From positions 1-64,000 of the forward strand of contig JAUHXA010000011.1 in NCBI GenBank assembly GCA_030427245.1: DNA of 64,000 nucleotides. Direction: 5' to 3'. Positions within the stretch are counted from its first letter, which is position 1; each line of letters starts with the position of its first letter. The notes under the pieces were generated by a model that had not been told where the DNA came from, did no database searches, and worked only from the letters and a program-made list of their open reading frames with translations. Source of the DNA: Bacteroidia bacterium. Lineage in GTDB: Bacteria; Bacteroidota; Bacteroidia; Chitinophagales; UBA2359. The translations under genes and the position numbers were made by a program. Positions 51,023 to 59,238 of this stretch are shown here, piece after piece.

Positions 51023-54000
51023 ATGAACGTTCAAGCAATTGCCATTATGCCCACTACCTCTCTTACCCAACAAGCAGATTTTATTTGCAAAGAAGCGAAG
51101 GAGCTTCAACAGCAGGGAATCTATGTCAAAGCATTGGAATATTTTGAAGAAGCAAGTCGCCTGTTTCAAGAAAATCAGGAGTTGAATAAATACTTGGATA
51201 CAGAGTTGCAACGCATTGAGTTGCAGCTGGAATCCTTTGTTTTTGAAGGCATGTTGGAGCGTTTGAAGGAGTTGCTGCAATATTGTCTCTCCCATTTTGG
51301 AAAAAATCACCTCAAAACAGCTACTTGCTATCGAAACTTAGGACATTTTTACCGATATGCTGAATACCGTACCGATGAAAGAAAAATAGCCTATCAACAA
51401 TGTTTGGCAAATTATACTCTGTATGGCGAAATTATTCAAGGATTGTATGGCAAAAATGATCCAAAATTGTTTAAGCATCATTGTGATTTGGGAGATTATT
51501 GGATGATAAAGCAAAATAACTCCAAAGCTTTTGTCCATTTTGAGAAAATGATTGCTTTATTAAATCAGCAAAATACAGGGAATGTCAAGGATTTAGGAAC
51601 CTATTATCGAAAAATAGGCCTTTGTTGTTTTTATCAAGGCAATTATCATAAGGCACTCAATTGGTATCAGAAAGCATTGAATGTTTGCCTCAAAAACTAC
51701 TCACAATTCCATCCCAAGACTGCTTTGATTTATCAAGCGTTGGCAGTTGGTTATCAAGCCATAGGAGATGTGGACAAGTCGCTTTTGTATGTCCAACAAG
51801 CTTTTGATATTCATTCTGAAACATTGGGTGTCAGCAACTTCCAAACCTACTATTCTTACAATCTTATTGGACGAGCTTACCTCAACAAATACGATTTTTC
51901 AAATGCTATCCTCTATTTAGAAAAGTTCATTAACAACTTACAACAGCATCACCCAACACTGAAAGAATACCTCGCTTTCGCCTACCTCAATTTGGGATAC
52001 TGCTATTTTGACCAACAAAAAACCAAACAAGCGAAGCCCTACTTTGAACAAGCGTTGACACTTTTTCAACAGTTTGACAACCAAAACAATCGTGCAAAGG
52101 TCTACTGTCTATCAGATTTGGGAAGGTGTTATTTGAAGCACAGGGAATTTGAGAATGCTCTTTATTGCCTAGAAGAATCATTGAGGCTGTCCCTCAAAAT
52201 TTCTGGTGAACAGCATCCTTGCGTGGCGGATAGCTATTCTGTCTTGGGTGACTACTACCTTCAAAAACAGGACTTTGATACTGCTTTGTGGCATTTACAA
52301 AAAGCTATTGACAGTTTGTCAAGTGATTGGGCAAACTTGAATATTTACAGTTTACCGTCTTTATCCCAAACAAAACATTACATCAATCTCCTTGAAGTGC
52401 TAAAAGGAAAGGCTCAGGCTTTTTATCAACGTTATCAATCCTCTTTTCAATTAAAAGATTTGGAAGCTGCTGCGGCTACTCATCTATTGGCAAATCAAAC
52501 AATTGATGCCCTAAGGAGTAGTTATCATTCCGAAACTTCTAAATTAATTTTGGTTTCAAGAGCGCAAGCTATTTATGCTTCTGCGATTGAAGTAAACTTG
52601 TGCCTTTACCAACAAACCCAAGACAATCAATACTTGAAAACCTGTTTTCGGTATTGTGAAAAATCAAGAGCGATAGTACTGCTCTCTCAACTCAAAGATG
52701 CAGAAGCCAAAATCAATGCTCATATACCCGCCGATTTGTTGCAAAAAGAATTTGATTTGCGAACAAGTCTCAATTATTTGGACAAACAGATTCTCACGTA
52801 TGAAAATGCGAAAGAAAAACAGTTGCGTACTCTCCAAACAAAACGCTTCGATTGTTTGCAAGAATACAACGATTTGATTTCTACTTTTGAAGCCGATTAT
52901 CCACAATACCATGAACTGAAATACAATATTGAAGTCGCTTCTATTGAAGCTCTACAAACCAAATTGAAGGAAGGGGAAGCTATTGTTGAGTATTTTGTAG
53001 GAGAAAAATATTTGTTCACTTTTTTCATTACCTGCAATGATTTTCAAGTATTTCAACAAGAAAAACCCAGGGTTTTCGAACAGATGGTGGAAGATTTCAA
53101 CGAGGCTATCCACATAATGTTGAAAAGTGATTACCTCAAATTGGCCTATCAACTCTACTTACTACTTTTCGATTCATTGCCACTTCAAATCCCCTGTGGT
53201 AAGAATCGCAAATCTGCTATTTCCAAAATTCTTATCATACCTGATGGTGTATTGACTCAATTGCCCTTTGAAGCCCTACTGACAACCGAGGTAAATTCTA
53301 AGAATCCTTATGCAGATCTACCTTATTTGTTGATGAAATACGATGTTTATTACCATTATTCGGCTACTTTGTGGTATCAAGATCAAGGACTATCCAAATC
53401 CTTAGACGAACTTGCAGAAAGCTTTGTCGGTTTTGCGCCTATATATAGAGATGAAAATGGAGAGTTGTCAGAAAGAAAGGAATCTGGACTGGCAGAAGAA
53501 ATTACTCGAAGTATAACGATTAGAGGAACAGACTATAAAGAGTTGATATACTCCGAAAAAGAAGTCAACGAAATCAAGTATTTGTTTGACAATAAAGCTC
53601 ATAAAACACAAATTTTCCTCCACGAAAAAGCCTCTATTCTCAACTTCAAAAAGTCATTGAAGGGCTTCAAATACTTACACATTGCAGCACATGGCTACTA
53701 CAACGCTGAAACTCCTGAATATTCGGGCATTCTTTTTTCACCTGAAAAAGAAGCTCAAAAAGAAAGTGAAGCTATTTTCAGTTTGGGAGATGCCTATCAC
53801 CTGCAATTGGATGCCGACTTAGTGGTATTGAGTTGTTGTGAAAGTGGTATCGGCAAATTGGCGAAAGGAGAGGGCATGATAGCCATGAATCGAGGTTTTC
53901 TTTCGGCAGGGGCAAGCAATGTAATCTACACACTCTTCAAAGTTTATGACAAGGCTTCTTGTGAATTGACTCAAAGTTTGTTTCAACACATTTTGGAAGG

Positions 54001-54103
54001 TAAAAACTATGTACAGTCATTGAAAGCTGCCAAATTGCAGTTAATTCAAAGCGGAAAAGCTACACCTAGGTTGTGGGCTGGTTATGTTTTGATTGGAGTA
54101 TAA
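51023..54103 (+). CDS. TPR-CHAT caspase-like protease protein
   Basis: 1026 residues, no signal peptide or helix, so cytoplasmic. Residues about 10-460 contain a ladder of tetratricopeptide repeats (for example GTYYRKIGLCCFYQGNYHKA, AYLNLGYCYFDQQKTKQAKP, ADSYSVLGDYYLQKQDFDTA). A helical linker (about 470-640) leads to a C-terminal CHAT domain (about 650-1026), a caspase-fold cysteine protease. The catalytic dyad is intact: His890 in HIAAHGYY and Cys939 in LSCCESGIG. It ends with SLKAAKLQLIQSGKATPRLW, typical of CHAT. The ATG at 51023 is chosen over a TTG at 51011. Its neighbours suggest cleavage of a regulatory protein in response to a signal sensed by the TPRs; that is inference. Confidence 0.9.
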   Translation: MNVQAIAIMPTTSLTQQADFICKEAKELQQQGIYVKALEYFEEASRLFQENQELNKYLDTELQRIELQLESFVFEGMLERLKELLQYCLSHFGKNHLKTATCYRNLGHFYRYAEYRTDERKIAYQQCLANYTLYGEIIQGLYGKNDPKLFKHHCDLGDYWMIKQNNSKAFVHFEKMIALLNQQNTGNVKDLGTYYRKIGLCCFYQGNYHKALNWYQKALNVCLKNYSQFHPKTALIYQALAVGYQAIGDVDKSLLYVQQAFDIHSETLGVSNFQTYYSYNLIGRAYLNKYDFSNAILYLEKFINNLQQHHPTLKEYLAFAYLNLGYCYFDQQKTKQAKPYFEQALTLFQQFDNQNNRAKVYCLSDLGRCYLKHREFENALYCLEESLRLSLKISGEQHPCVADSYSVLGDYYLQKQDFDTALWHLQKAIDSLSSDWANLNIYSLPSLSQTKHYINLLEVLKGKAQAFYQRYQSSFQLKDLEAAAATHLLANQTIDALRSSYHSETSKLILVSRAQAIYASAIEVNLCLYQQTQDNQYLKTCFRYCEKSRAIVLLSQLKDAEAKINAHIPADLLQKEFDLRTSLNYLDKQILTYENAKEKQLRTLQTKRFDCLQEYNDLISTFEADYPQYHELKYNIEVASIEALQTKLKEGEAIVEYFVGEKYLFTFFITCNDFQVFQQEKPRVFEQMVEDFNEAIHIMLKSDYLKLAYQLYLLLFDSLPLQIPCGKNRKSAISKILIIPDGVLTQLPFEALLTTEVNSKNPYADLPYLLMKYDVYYHYSATLWYQDQGLSKSLDELAESFVGFAPIYRDENGELSERKESGLAEEITRSITIRGTDYKELIYSEKEVNEIKYLFDNKAHKTQIFLHEKASILNFKKSLKGFKYLHIAAHGYYNAETPEYSGILFSPEKEAQKESEAIFSLGDAYHLQLDADLVVLSCCESGIGKLAKGEGMIAMNRGFLSAGASNVIYTLFKVYDKASCELTQSLFQHILEGKNYVQSLKAAKLQLIQSGKATPRLWAGYVLIGV

Positions 54104-54111
54104 CTGTGATT

Positions 54112-54474
54112 TCACATAGGGATTACAGGATCGATAAAGCACGAACTTTTGCTGATGGTTTCGACAACATTACCTCCATCTTCAAATATCAATCGCACTT
54201 TTACACGACCTCTTTTAGAGTAGTTTTTCAAAATCACCCCTTTTCTGTCTGGTGAAATTTCGCCTTTTATAGGTGTTTTTTCTTCATTGTCGTAGTAGAT
54301 TTCTTCGATTTGTTTGATGGGTTTATCGAGGTGAATTTGATACCATTCCTCTGAATCTATATGTTGATTGTCGTTCACAGGAATTTCAAGTTCAATGGTT
54401 TTTGAGGAAGGATTTTGAGCCAACAATATTGAAGTAGTAGCAGTCAAAAGGAAAAGATAGAGTAGATTTTTCAT
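54112..54474 (-). CDS. Small exported protein, unknown function
   Basis: 120 residues: signal peptide (MKNLLYLFLLTATTSILLAQ), then a beta-rich region with TIELEIPVNDNQ, HLDKPIKQIEEIYYD and KGVILKNYSKRGRVKVRLIF, and a single Cys near the C-terminus. Not recognised. I use the ATG at 54474 (the TTG at 54483 is weaker). The gene is 16 bases downstream of the next exported-protein gene, the last of the DUF58 operon, and convergent with TPR-CHAT (8 bases between stops). Confidence 0.65.
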   Translation of the reverse strand: MKNLLYLFLLTATTSILLAQNPSSKTIELEIPVNDNQHIDSEEWYQIHLDKPIKQIEEIYYDNEEKTPIKGEISPDRKGVILKNYSKRGRVKVRLIFEDGGNVVETISKSSCFIDPVIPM

Positions 54475-54490
54475 AGCCTTCAAAGGTTTA

Positions 54491-55210
54491 TTATTTTAGT
54501 AAAGTTTGTACTTGTTGCACGATGAAATTTAATTGGGATTCAACACTTACTGGAAATAACTTATAGAAACTACCTTTCTCAATCGTCACTGCATAATCTT
54601 CTACATATAGGTCAGGAACAGGTTTGAGTTGGTCTTCAAGTGTAGCTTTTTCGATATGGAAAAACACCAAGCGATTCTTTTGGTCTTTGTTTCTAGCAAT
54701 AAACCATCCAGTTCCATCGTCTAGTTTCATTTCTGCTACCGCATATTTTTCCTCCAATTTTTCCAATTTTTCGTTCACTTCCGAAAATAGCTCCTTAGAG
54801 TTTAAATATTGTGTCTTAGGAAAAGACTCAAATCGAAGTACCAATTCGTAAGTTCTTTTGCCATATTGCAGAGTAGCTTGTTCTTCTTCCTGTATTGGGT
54901 CTTCAGGAATTACGTTTAACGGAAGTTTTTGAACAGTTACAGCAGGTCGTGAAATAATTATATTTGACTCTCTTTCACTCATTTGCCATCCGACAGGCAA
55001 TATATTAAGTAGAGCTGTGTAAAATTCGTATTTTGTTAAAAACTCTTTTGACTTTACCACATTGGTACTTGCGCCAATAGGACTTGTATCTATATTGAGG
55101 CTTGATGCAGGGCCAATCGCCCCCACATCTTCCGTAGAGTTCTGAGCAATGGCTAAAGAACTTGGTAAAAGAAAAAATAGAAATAGAATGGGAAAGTAAT
55201 TTGTTTTCAT
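54491..55210 (-). CDS. Exported protein of the DUF58 operon, unknown function
   Basis: 239 residues with a signal peptide (ending SLAIAQ, about residue 23). The mature domain is alpha/beta (ILPVGWQMSERESNIIISRP, GKRTYELVLRFESFP, DGTGWFIARNKDQKNRLVFF, VEDYAVTIEKGSFYKLFPVS). Not recognised. It starts 4 bases after the DUF58 gene and is thus translationally close to it, with the small exported protein following. The function may be tied to envelope stress along with DUF58, but nothing in the sequence shows it. Confidence 0.7.
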   Translation of the reverse strand: MKTNYFPILFLFFLLPSSLAIAQNSTEDVGAIGPASSLNIDTSPIGASTNVVKSKEFLTKYEFYTALLNILPVGWQMSERESNIIISRPAVTVQKLPLNVIPEDPIQEEEQATLQYGKRTYELVLRFESFPKTQYLNSKELFSEVNEKLEKLEEKYAVAEMKLDDGTGWFIARNKDQKNRLVFFHIEKATLEDQLKPVPDLYVEDYAVTIEKGSFYKLFPVSVESQLNFIVQQVQTLLK

Positions 55211-55214
55211 GCTC

Positions 55215-56174
55215 TTAGTTACCTCTTTTTTTGAAAAAATTCATTAAGTATTTTACATAAGGACGATTCGTGGGAATACTGATTAAGTCTGCTCCGCTTT
55301 TCGAAAAAATCTGTTTGCAGTTGCCTTCATTTCTTAAGTAATTTACCTTATATCGTTTCATTTCGGCTTTGTTGGCAGTATCCAACCATATTGTTTTGTC
55401 TGTTTCTGCATCTCTTACCCTTATCAAACCCACTGAAGGTAATTCTTGTTCTCGTGGGTCGTAGATACGGATGCCTACCAAGTCGTGTTTGCGTCCTACA
55501 ATATTGAGTGATTTTTCATATTTGTCATCTATAAAGTCAGACAACAAAAAGGCAATACACTTTTTTTTGATAACATTGCCGAAGTACTTCAGTGCCAACT
55601 CTATATCTGTTTTGTTGGCAGAGGTTCCTTTTTGTGATTTGGCTTGAAAAAGAGATTTTACTTGTTGAAAAACAGATACTTTCGTTGGCTTTTCCTGCAA
55701 TGTATGGTCGGTGTAACCTACTTCAATCAGTTCTCTAATAATTCTAAGAACATGAGCTTTACCTTTTTTGGGTGGTATAAATTTTTCAATCTTATCACTA
55801 AAGAATATAACGCCCACTTTGTCATTATTATTGATTGCAGAGAAAGCTAAAACCGCACAAATTTCGGTAATCATCTCATTTTTCATCTGATTCGCTGTTC
55901 CGAAAAAGGCAGAAGGGCTGATGTCAACCAACAACATGACCGTAAGTTCTCGTTCTTCCTCGAAGATTTTGACATAGGGCGTATTGAAGCGAGCCGTTAC
56001 ATTCCAATCAATTGCTTTGATGTCGTCACCATAGCTGTATTCTCGCACCTCACTAAACGACATTCCTCTGCCCTTGAAGGCACTGTGGTATTCTCCCGAA
56101 AAGATGTGGTTGGACAATCCTTTCGTTTTGATTTCGATCTTACGAACTTTTTTGATTAATTCACTGGTTTCCAT
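55215..56174 (-). CDS. DUF58 domain protein
   Basis: A 319-residue DUF58 protein of the type found with MoxR ATPases and Bat proteins. It starts with LIKKVRKIEIKTKGLSNHIF, then GEYHSAFKGRGMSFSEVREY, DIKAIDWNVTARFNTPYVKI (about 52-71) and a vWA-like fold beginning VMLLVDISPSAFFG (DxSxS metal site, about 80-92), with the C-terminal LRNEGNCKQIFSKSGADLISI. No helix, so cytoplasmic. The usual MoxR gene upstream is missing; the gap to the divergent gene is 250 bases and contains motif copy 3. Confidence 0.9.
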   Translation of the reverse strand: METSELIKKVRKIEIKTKGLSNHIFSGEYHSAFKGRGMSFSEVREYSYGDDIKAIDWNVTARFNTPYVKIFEEERELTVMLLVDISPSAFFGTANQMKNEMITEICAVLAFSAINNNDKVGVIFFSDKIEKFIPPKKGKAHVLRIIRELIEVGYTDHTLQEKPTKVSVFQQVKSLFQAKSQKGTSANKTDIELALKYFGNVIKKKCIAFLLSDFIDDKYEKSLNIVGRKHDLVGIRIYDPREQELPSVGLIRVRDAETDKTIWLDTANKAEMKRYKVNYLRNEGNCKQIFSKSGADLISIPTNRPYVKYLMNFFKKRGN

Positions 56175-56296
56175 GTAGGCAAAATTAGCGATAAAAGAAT
56201 CAAATTGAAAACGAAATGCTCGGCAGCATCGTTATGTAAAGGAAAATTTGGCTCTCGGTGATTGAGTTAAGAAGCAGTTTTTTTATTTTAATTCTT

Positions 56297-56317
56297 ATTT
56301 TAATTTTCATTCGTTAC
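56297..56317. repeat. Recurring AT-rich motif, copy 3
   Basis: The reverse complement reads GTAACGAATGAAAA-type, with the core GAATGAAAATTAAAAT. It lies 106 bases before the GTG-start gene at 56424, in the same gene-relative orientation as the other copies. Confidence 0.6.
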
Positions 56318-56423
56318 TGAATCAATTATTTTTACTGTCAGAAGTGAGAGACATTCGATACCTATATTATCTATAATTTCACTTAGAACCGAACATTTTA
56401 TCATTACCTAAAATATAAACAAC

Positions 56424-56660
56424 GTGTCAAACAAAAAAAAGGTTATCAAAAAACCATTCAAGAAAGACCATTTGAAAGATTACGAAATTAATGTCAATGA
56501 ATTTGGAGAAATCAAAACCAATCTAGATATTGATGCCATCAATGAGTTTTTGGACGAGCATGTGGAAGACAAAAAACTCGTGGATAGGGAGGATACTCAA
56601 ACTCTTCGCAAAGGAAATAAAAAAGCAAACATCAACGACAAAGACAAGACAGATGACTGA
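56424..56660 (+). CDS. Small Lys-rich protein coupled to the B12-binding subunit
   Basis: 78 residues, GTG start, not recognised. Strongly charged: a Lys-rich head ([14 protein letters not shown]) and tail ([13 protein letters not shown]) surround a short acidic helix-forming middle ([20 protein letters not shown]). The stop codon overlaps the next ATG by 8 bases, implying translational coupling to the cobalamin-binding subunit, which suggests a role with that enzyme, for example in subunit assembly. No alternative ATG exists in the frame. Confidence 0.6.
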   Translation: MSNKKKVIKKPFKKDHLKDYEINVNEFGEIKTNLDIDAINEFLDEHVEDKKLVDREDTQTLRKGNKKANINDKDKTDD

Positions 56661-57072
56661 GAAACTTCAAAGACCTATTCGTGTATTGGTAGCCAAAGTG
56701 GGCTTAGACGGTCATGATAGAGGGGCTAAGGTGATTGCTACTGCCTTTAGAGATGCAGGCATGGAGGTGATTTACACAGGCCTGCGCCAAACTCCTCAAA
56801 TGGTGGTCAATGCTGCTCTGCAAGAGGATGTAGATGTCATTGGCATTAGTATTCTTTCGGGCGCACACATGACCGTATTTCCTAAAGTATTGACCTTGAT
56901 GAAAGAACAGGAAATGGATGATGTGTTGCTTACAGGCGGCGGAATCATTCCCGAAGAAGACATGAAAACACTACAAGAAATGGGCGTTGGCGGACTTTTT
57001 CCTCCCGGTACTAAAATGACTGACATCGTGGCTTATATCAGTGAATGGGTCAGTGAACACCGAGATTTTTAG
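56653..57072 (+). CDS. B12-binding subunit of an acyl-CoA mutase
   Basis: A 139-residue stand-alone cobalamin-binding domain of methylmalonyl-CoA-type mutases. The cobalt-ligating motif DxHxxG is [11 protein letters not shown] (about residues 15-25), followed by SxL ([11 protein letters not shown]) and the GGG loop ([13 protein letters not shown]). It corresponds to the small subunit of two-subunit mutases, whose substrate could be methylmalonyl-CoA or 2-hydroxyisobutyryl-CoA. The large subunit is not in the window. The ATG at 56653 overlaps the upstream small gene; an enoyl-CoA hydratase gene follows after 173 bases of repeats. Confidence 0.92.
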   Translation: MTEKLQRPIRVLVAKVGLDGHDRGAKVIATAFRDAGMEVIYTGLRQTPQMVVNAALQEDVDVIGISILSGAHMTVFPKVLTLMKEQEMDDVLLTGGGIIPEEDMKTLQEMGVGGLFPPGTKMTDIVAYISEWVSEHRDF

Positions 57073-57074
57073 TG

Positions 57075-57102
57075 GACTGGTGACTGGTGACTGGTGACTG
57101 GT
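57075..57102. repeat. Perfect heptamer array (GACTGGT) x 4
   Basis: Four exact GACTGGT copies begin 3 bases after the mutase subunit stop codon. Confidence 0.9.
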
Positions 57103-57127
57103 GGAGTAGTAATTAGCTATTAATAAT

Positions 57128-57226
57128 CCAAAGCATCGACCAAGCCCCCAAAGTATCAGCCAAACATCCAAAGCATCGACCAAGCCCCAAAGTATCAGCC
57201 AAACATCCAAAGTATCAACTAAGCAC
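57128..57226. repeat. 20-bp minisatellite, five copies
   Basis: Units of the type CCAAAGYATCRRCYAARC repeat five times with alternating variants, so a 40-base higher-order period also exists. Short, degenerate and without spacers, so not CRISPR. It fills most of the gap before the enoyl-CoA hydratase gene. Confidence 0.85.
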
Positions 57227-57245
57227 CAATAGAAAAGAAAATTAA

Positions 57246-58028
57246 ATGAACGAATACAAATACATTCTTCTTCAAATCGAAGACAACATTCTCACCATTA
57301 CCATCAATCGCCCTGACAAACTCAATGCCCTCAATGCTCAGTTATTGCAGGAAATCAAGGCCGCTTTAACGACACATCGCGACAACGATGCTGTAAAAGG
57401 AGTAATTTTGACGGGTTCGGGCAAAAAAGCCTTTGCAGCGGGAGCTGATATCTCAGAGTTTGCAAGTTTTGATGGTGAAAGAGCCAAGAAACTATCAAGA
57501 GATGGGCATACAGTGATGGATTATATTGAAGCTTATCCAAAGCCTGTTATAGCCGCTGTTAATGGATTTGCTTTAGGAGGTGGTTGTGAACTGACGATGT
57601 GTTGTCATTTGCGGGTAGCTTCTGACAATGCACGTTTTGGACAACCTGAAGTAAATTTGGGTTTGCCTCCTGGCTATGGCGGTACACAACGTTTGGTGCA
57701 GTTGATTGGTAAGACCAAAGCAATGGAATATTTACTAACTGCCGATATGATTAAGGCTGATGCAGCACTGCAATTGGGTTTGGTCAATTATGTGGTTTCG
57801 CAAGACGAACTACTGGACAAATGTAAATCCATCCTTCAAAAAATTGCGACAAAGGGACCTATTGCAGTCGCTCAAACGATTGACTGTGTGAACGCAGTTG
57901 CAGATGAAAGTCGAAATGGTTTTGAAGTAGAAATCAATGCTTTTGGAACTTGCTTTGATACCGAGGACTTCAAAGAGGGGACAGGGGCATTTTTGGAGAA
58001 AAGGAAGGCGGAGTTTAAAGGAAAGTAG
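57246..58028 (+). CDS. Enoyl-CoA hydratase/isomerase
   Basis: A 260-residue crotonase-fold enzyme. The oxyanion-hole segments are AFAAGADISEFASF (about 62-75) and NGFALGGGCELTMCC (about 105-119), with the catalytic glutamates in GGGCELTM and FGQPEVNLGLPPGYGGTQRL (in fragments, about 131-150). Catalyses hydration of trans-2-enoyl-CoA or a related reaction in fatty acid or amino acid degradation, consistent with the neighbouring acyl-CoA mutase subunit. Cytoplasmic; family length. Confidence 0.93.
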   Translation: MNEYKYILLQIEDNILTITINRPDKLNALNAQLLQEIKAALTTHRDNDAVKGVILTGSGKKAFAAGADISEFASFDGERAKKLSRDGHTVMDYIEAYPKPVIAAVNGFALGGGCELTMCCHLRVASDNARFGQPEVNLGLPPGYGGTQRLVQLIGKTKAMEYLLTADMIKADAALQLGLVNYVVSQDELLDKCKSILQKIATKGPIAVAQTIDCVNAVADESRNGFEVEINAFGTCFDTEDFKEGTGAFLEKRKAEFKGK

Positions 58029-58119
58029 CGGCTGAATTGCTAAATCGTTGAACTGTTCTATTGCTAAGTATTTTCCCGAACAATATAACAGTTCAACCAT
58101 AAAACAGTATATTCATTTA

Positions 58120-59238
58120 TCAATTATTCAACATAATCGGCATCACCAACATTAACAAATCTTCTTCTTCTACTTGAACCGTTGGTACAATCAAACCTGC
58201 CCTTGAAGGCGTAGAAAGCTCTAAGGCTATTTCTTCACCATCCATTACCCCCAATATTTCCACCAAAAATTTTGCATTGAAAGCAATTTCCATGTCGTCT
58301 CCTTCATATTCGCAAATCAAATTCTCTTTTGCTTCGCTGGAAAAATCAATATCCTGAGCCGATAAAGACAATTTGTTGTTTTCAATCTTCAAAGCCACTT
58401 GATAGGTTGTTTTATTTGAGAAAATAGCAATTCGCTTCAAGGAATTTTGAAAATCTTTTTTATTAATAATCAATCGGTTGGGATTTTCAGTTGGAATCAC
58501 CGCATTGTAGTCTGGGTAGCGGGCATCAATCAAGCGACACTTCAATCGAGTACCGTTGAAGCTGAAAAATACGTCCGCTTGGTCATAAGATATGGTCACA
58601 TCCGTTTCGTCACTTGGAAGGGCTGCCTTCAACAAACCCAACGCCTTCTTTGGAACAATAAAACTGGAGTTTTCAGAAGTTGTCTGCCCCGTATGTGTAT
58701 AACGTACCAATTTATGGGCATCTGTCGCCACAAAGGTTACACCCTCTGTTCCCATGATGAAATAAACACCTGTCATAGAAGGACGCAATTCATCCGTACT
58801 GACCGCAAACATACTTTTGTTGATGGCATTGGATAATATGGAAGCCTGCAAAACTACCTGATTCGCATCCTCCAAACTCGGCACTTGGAAAAAATCATCG
58901 TCTGGTTCACCCGCCAACTTGTATCGTCCGTTTAGTGATGAAATTGTGATGATGTTTGTGTCAGGATTCAATTCAAAAGTCAATGGTTGATCAGGAAGAG
59001 TTTTGAGTAAGTCCGTCAAGATTTTTGCAGGAATGGCAATTTTACCATCCTGTTGTGCGCTTACATCCAACGCCACCGACATCGTTGTTTCCAAGTCCGT
59101 AGCTACGACGGTTAATTGTGAATTGTTGACTTCAAACAAAAAATCTTCCAAAATAGGAATCGTTGTATTCGTACCTACGGCTCCATTTATGATATTCAAT
59201 TGTTTTTGCAGTTCGGATGTGCTGGTCGTAAATTTCAT
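58120..59238 (-). CDS. dnaN: DNA polymerase III beta subunit (sliding clamp)
   Basis: A 372-residue processivity clamp with three repeated clamp domains. It opens MKFTTSTSELQKQLNIINGAV and has FLFEVNNSQLTVVATDLETTMS, AIPAKILTDLLKTLPDQ, FVATDAHKLVRY (about 174-185) and the C-terminal TVQVEEEDLLMLVMPIML, which forms the hydrophobic-cleft edge. Not next to dnaA or recF, as is common in Bacteroidota. Motif copy 4 lies 27 bases upstream of the ATG. Confidence 0.96.
   Translation of the reverse strand: MKFTTSTSELQKQLNIINGAVGTNTTIPILEDFLFEVNNSQLTVVATDLETTMSVALDVSAQQDGKIAIPAKILTDLLKTLPDQPLTFELNPDTNIITISSLNGRYKLAGEPDDDFFQVPSLEDANQVVLQASILSNAINKSMFAVSTDELRPSMTGVYFIMGTEGVTFVATDAHKLVRYTHTGQTTSENSSFIVPKKALGLLKAALPSDETDVTISYDQADVFFSFNGTRLKCRLIDARYPDYNAVIPTENPNRLIINKKDFQNSLKRIAIFSNKTTYQVALKIENNKLSLSAQDIDFSSEAKENLICEYEGDDMEIAFNAKFLVEILGVMDGEEIALELSTPSRAGLIVPTVQVEEEDLLMLVMPIMLNN

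Noticed and set aside
51023-54103. Genuine type III-E CRISPR Craspase component
   Set aside because: No gRAMP/Cas7-11, no crRNA array and no Csx31-like gene are present; only the architecture of the output branch is similar.
57128-57226. CRISPR array
   Set aside because: Degenerate 20-bp units are contiguous with no unique spacers, and no cas genes are in the window.
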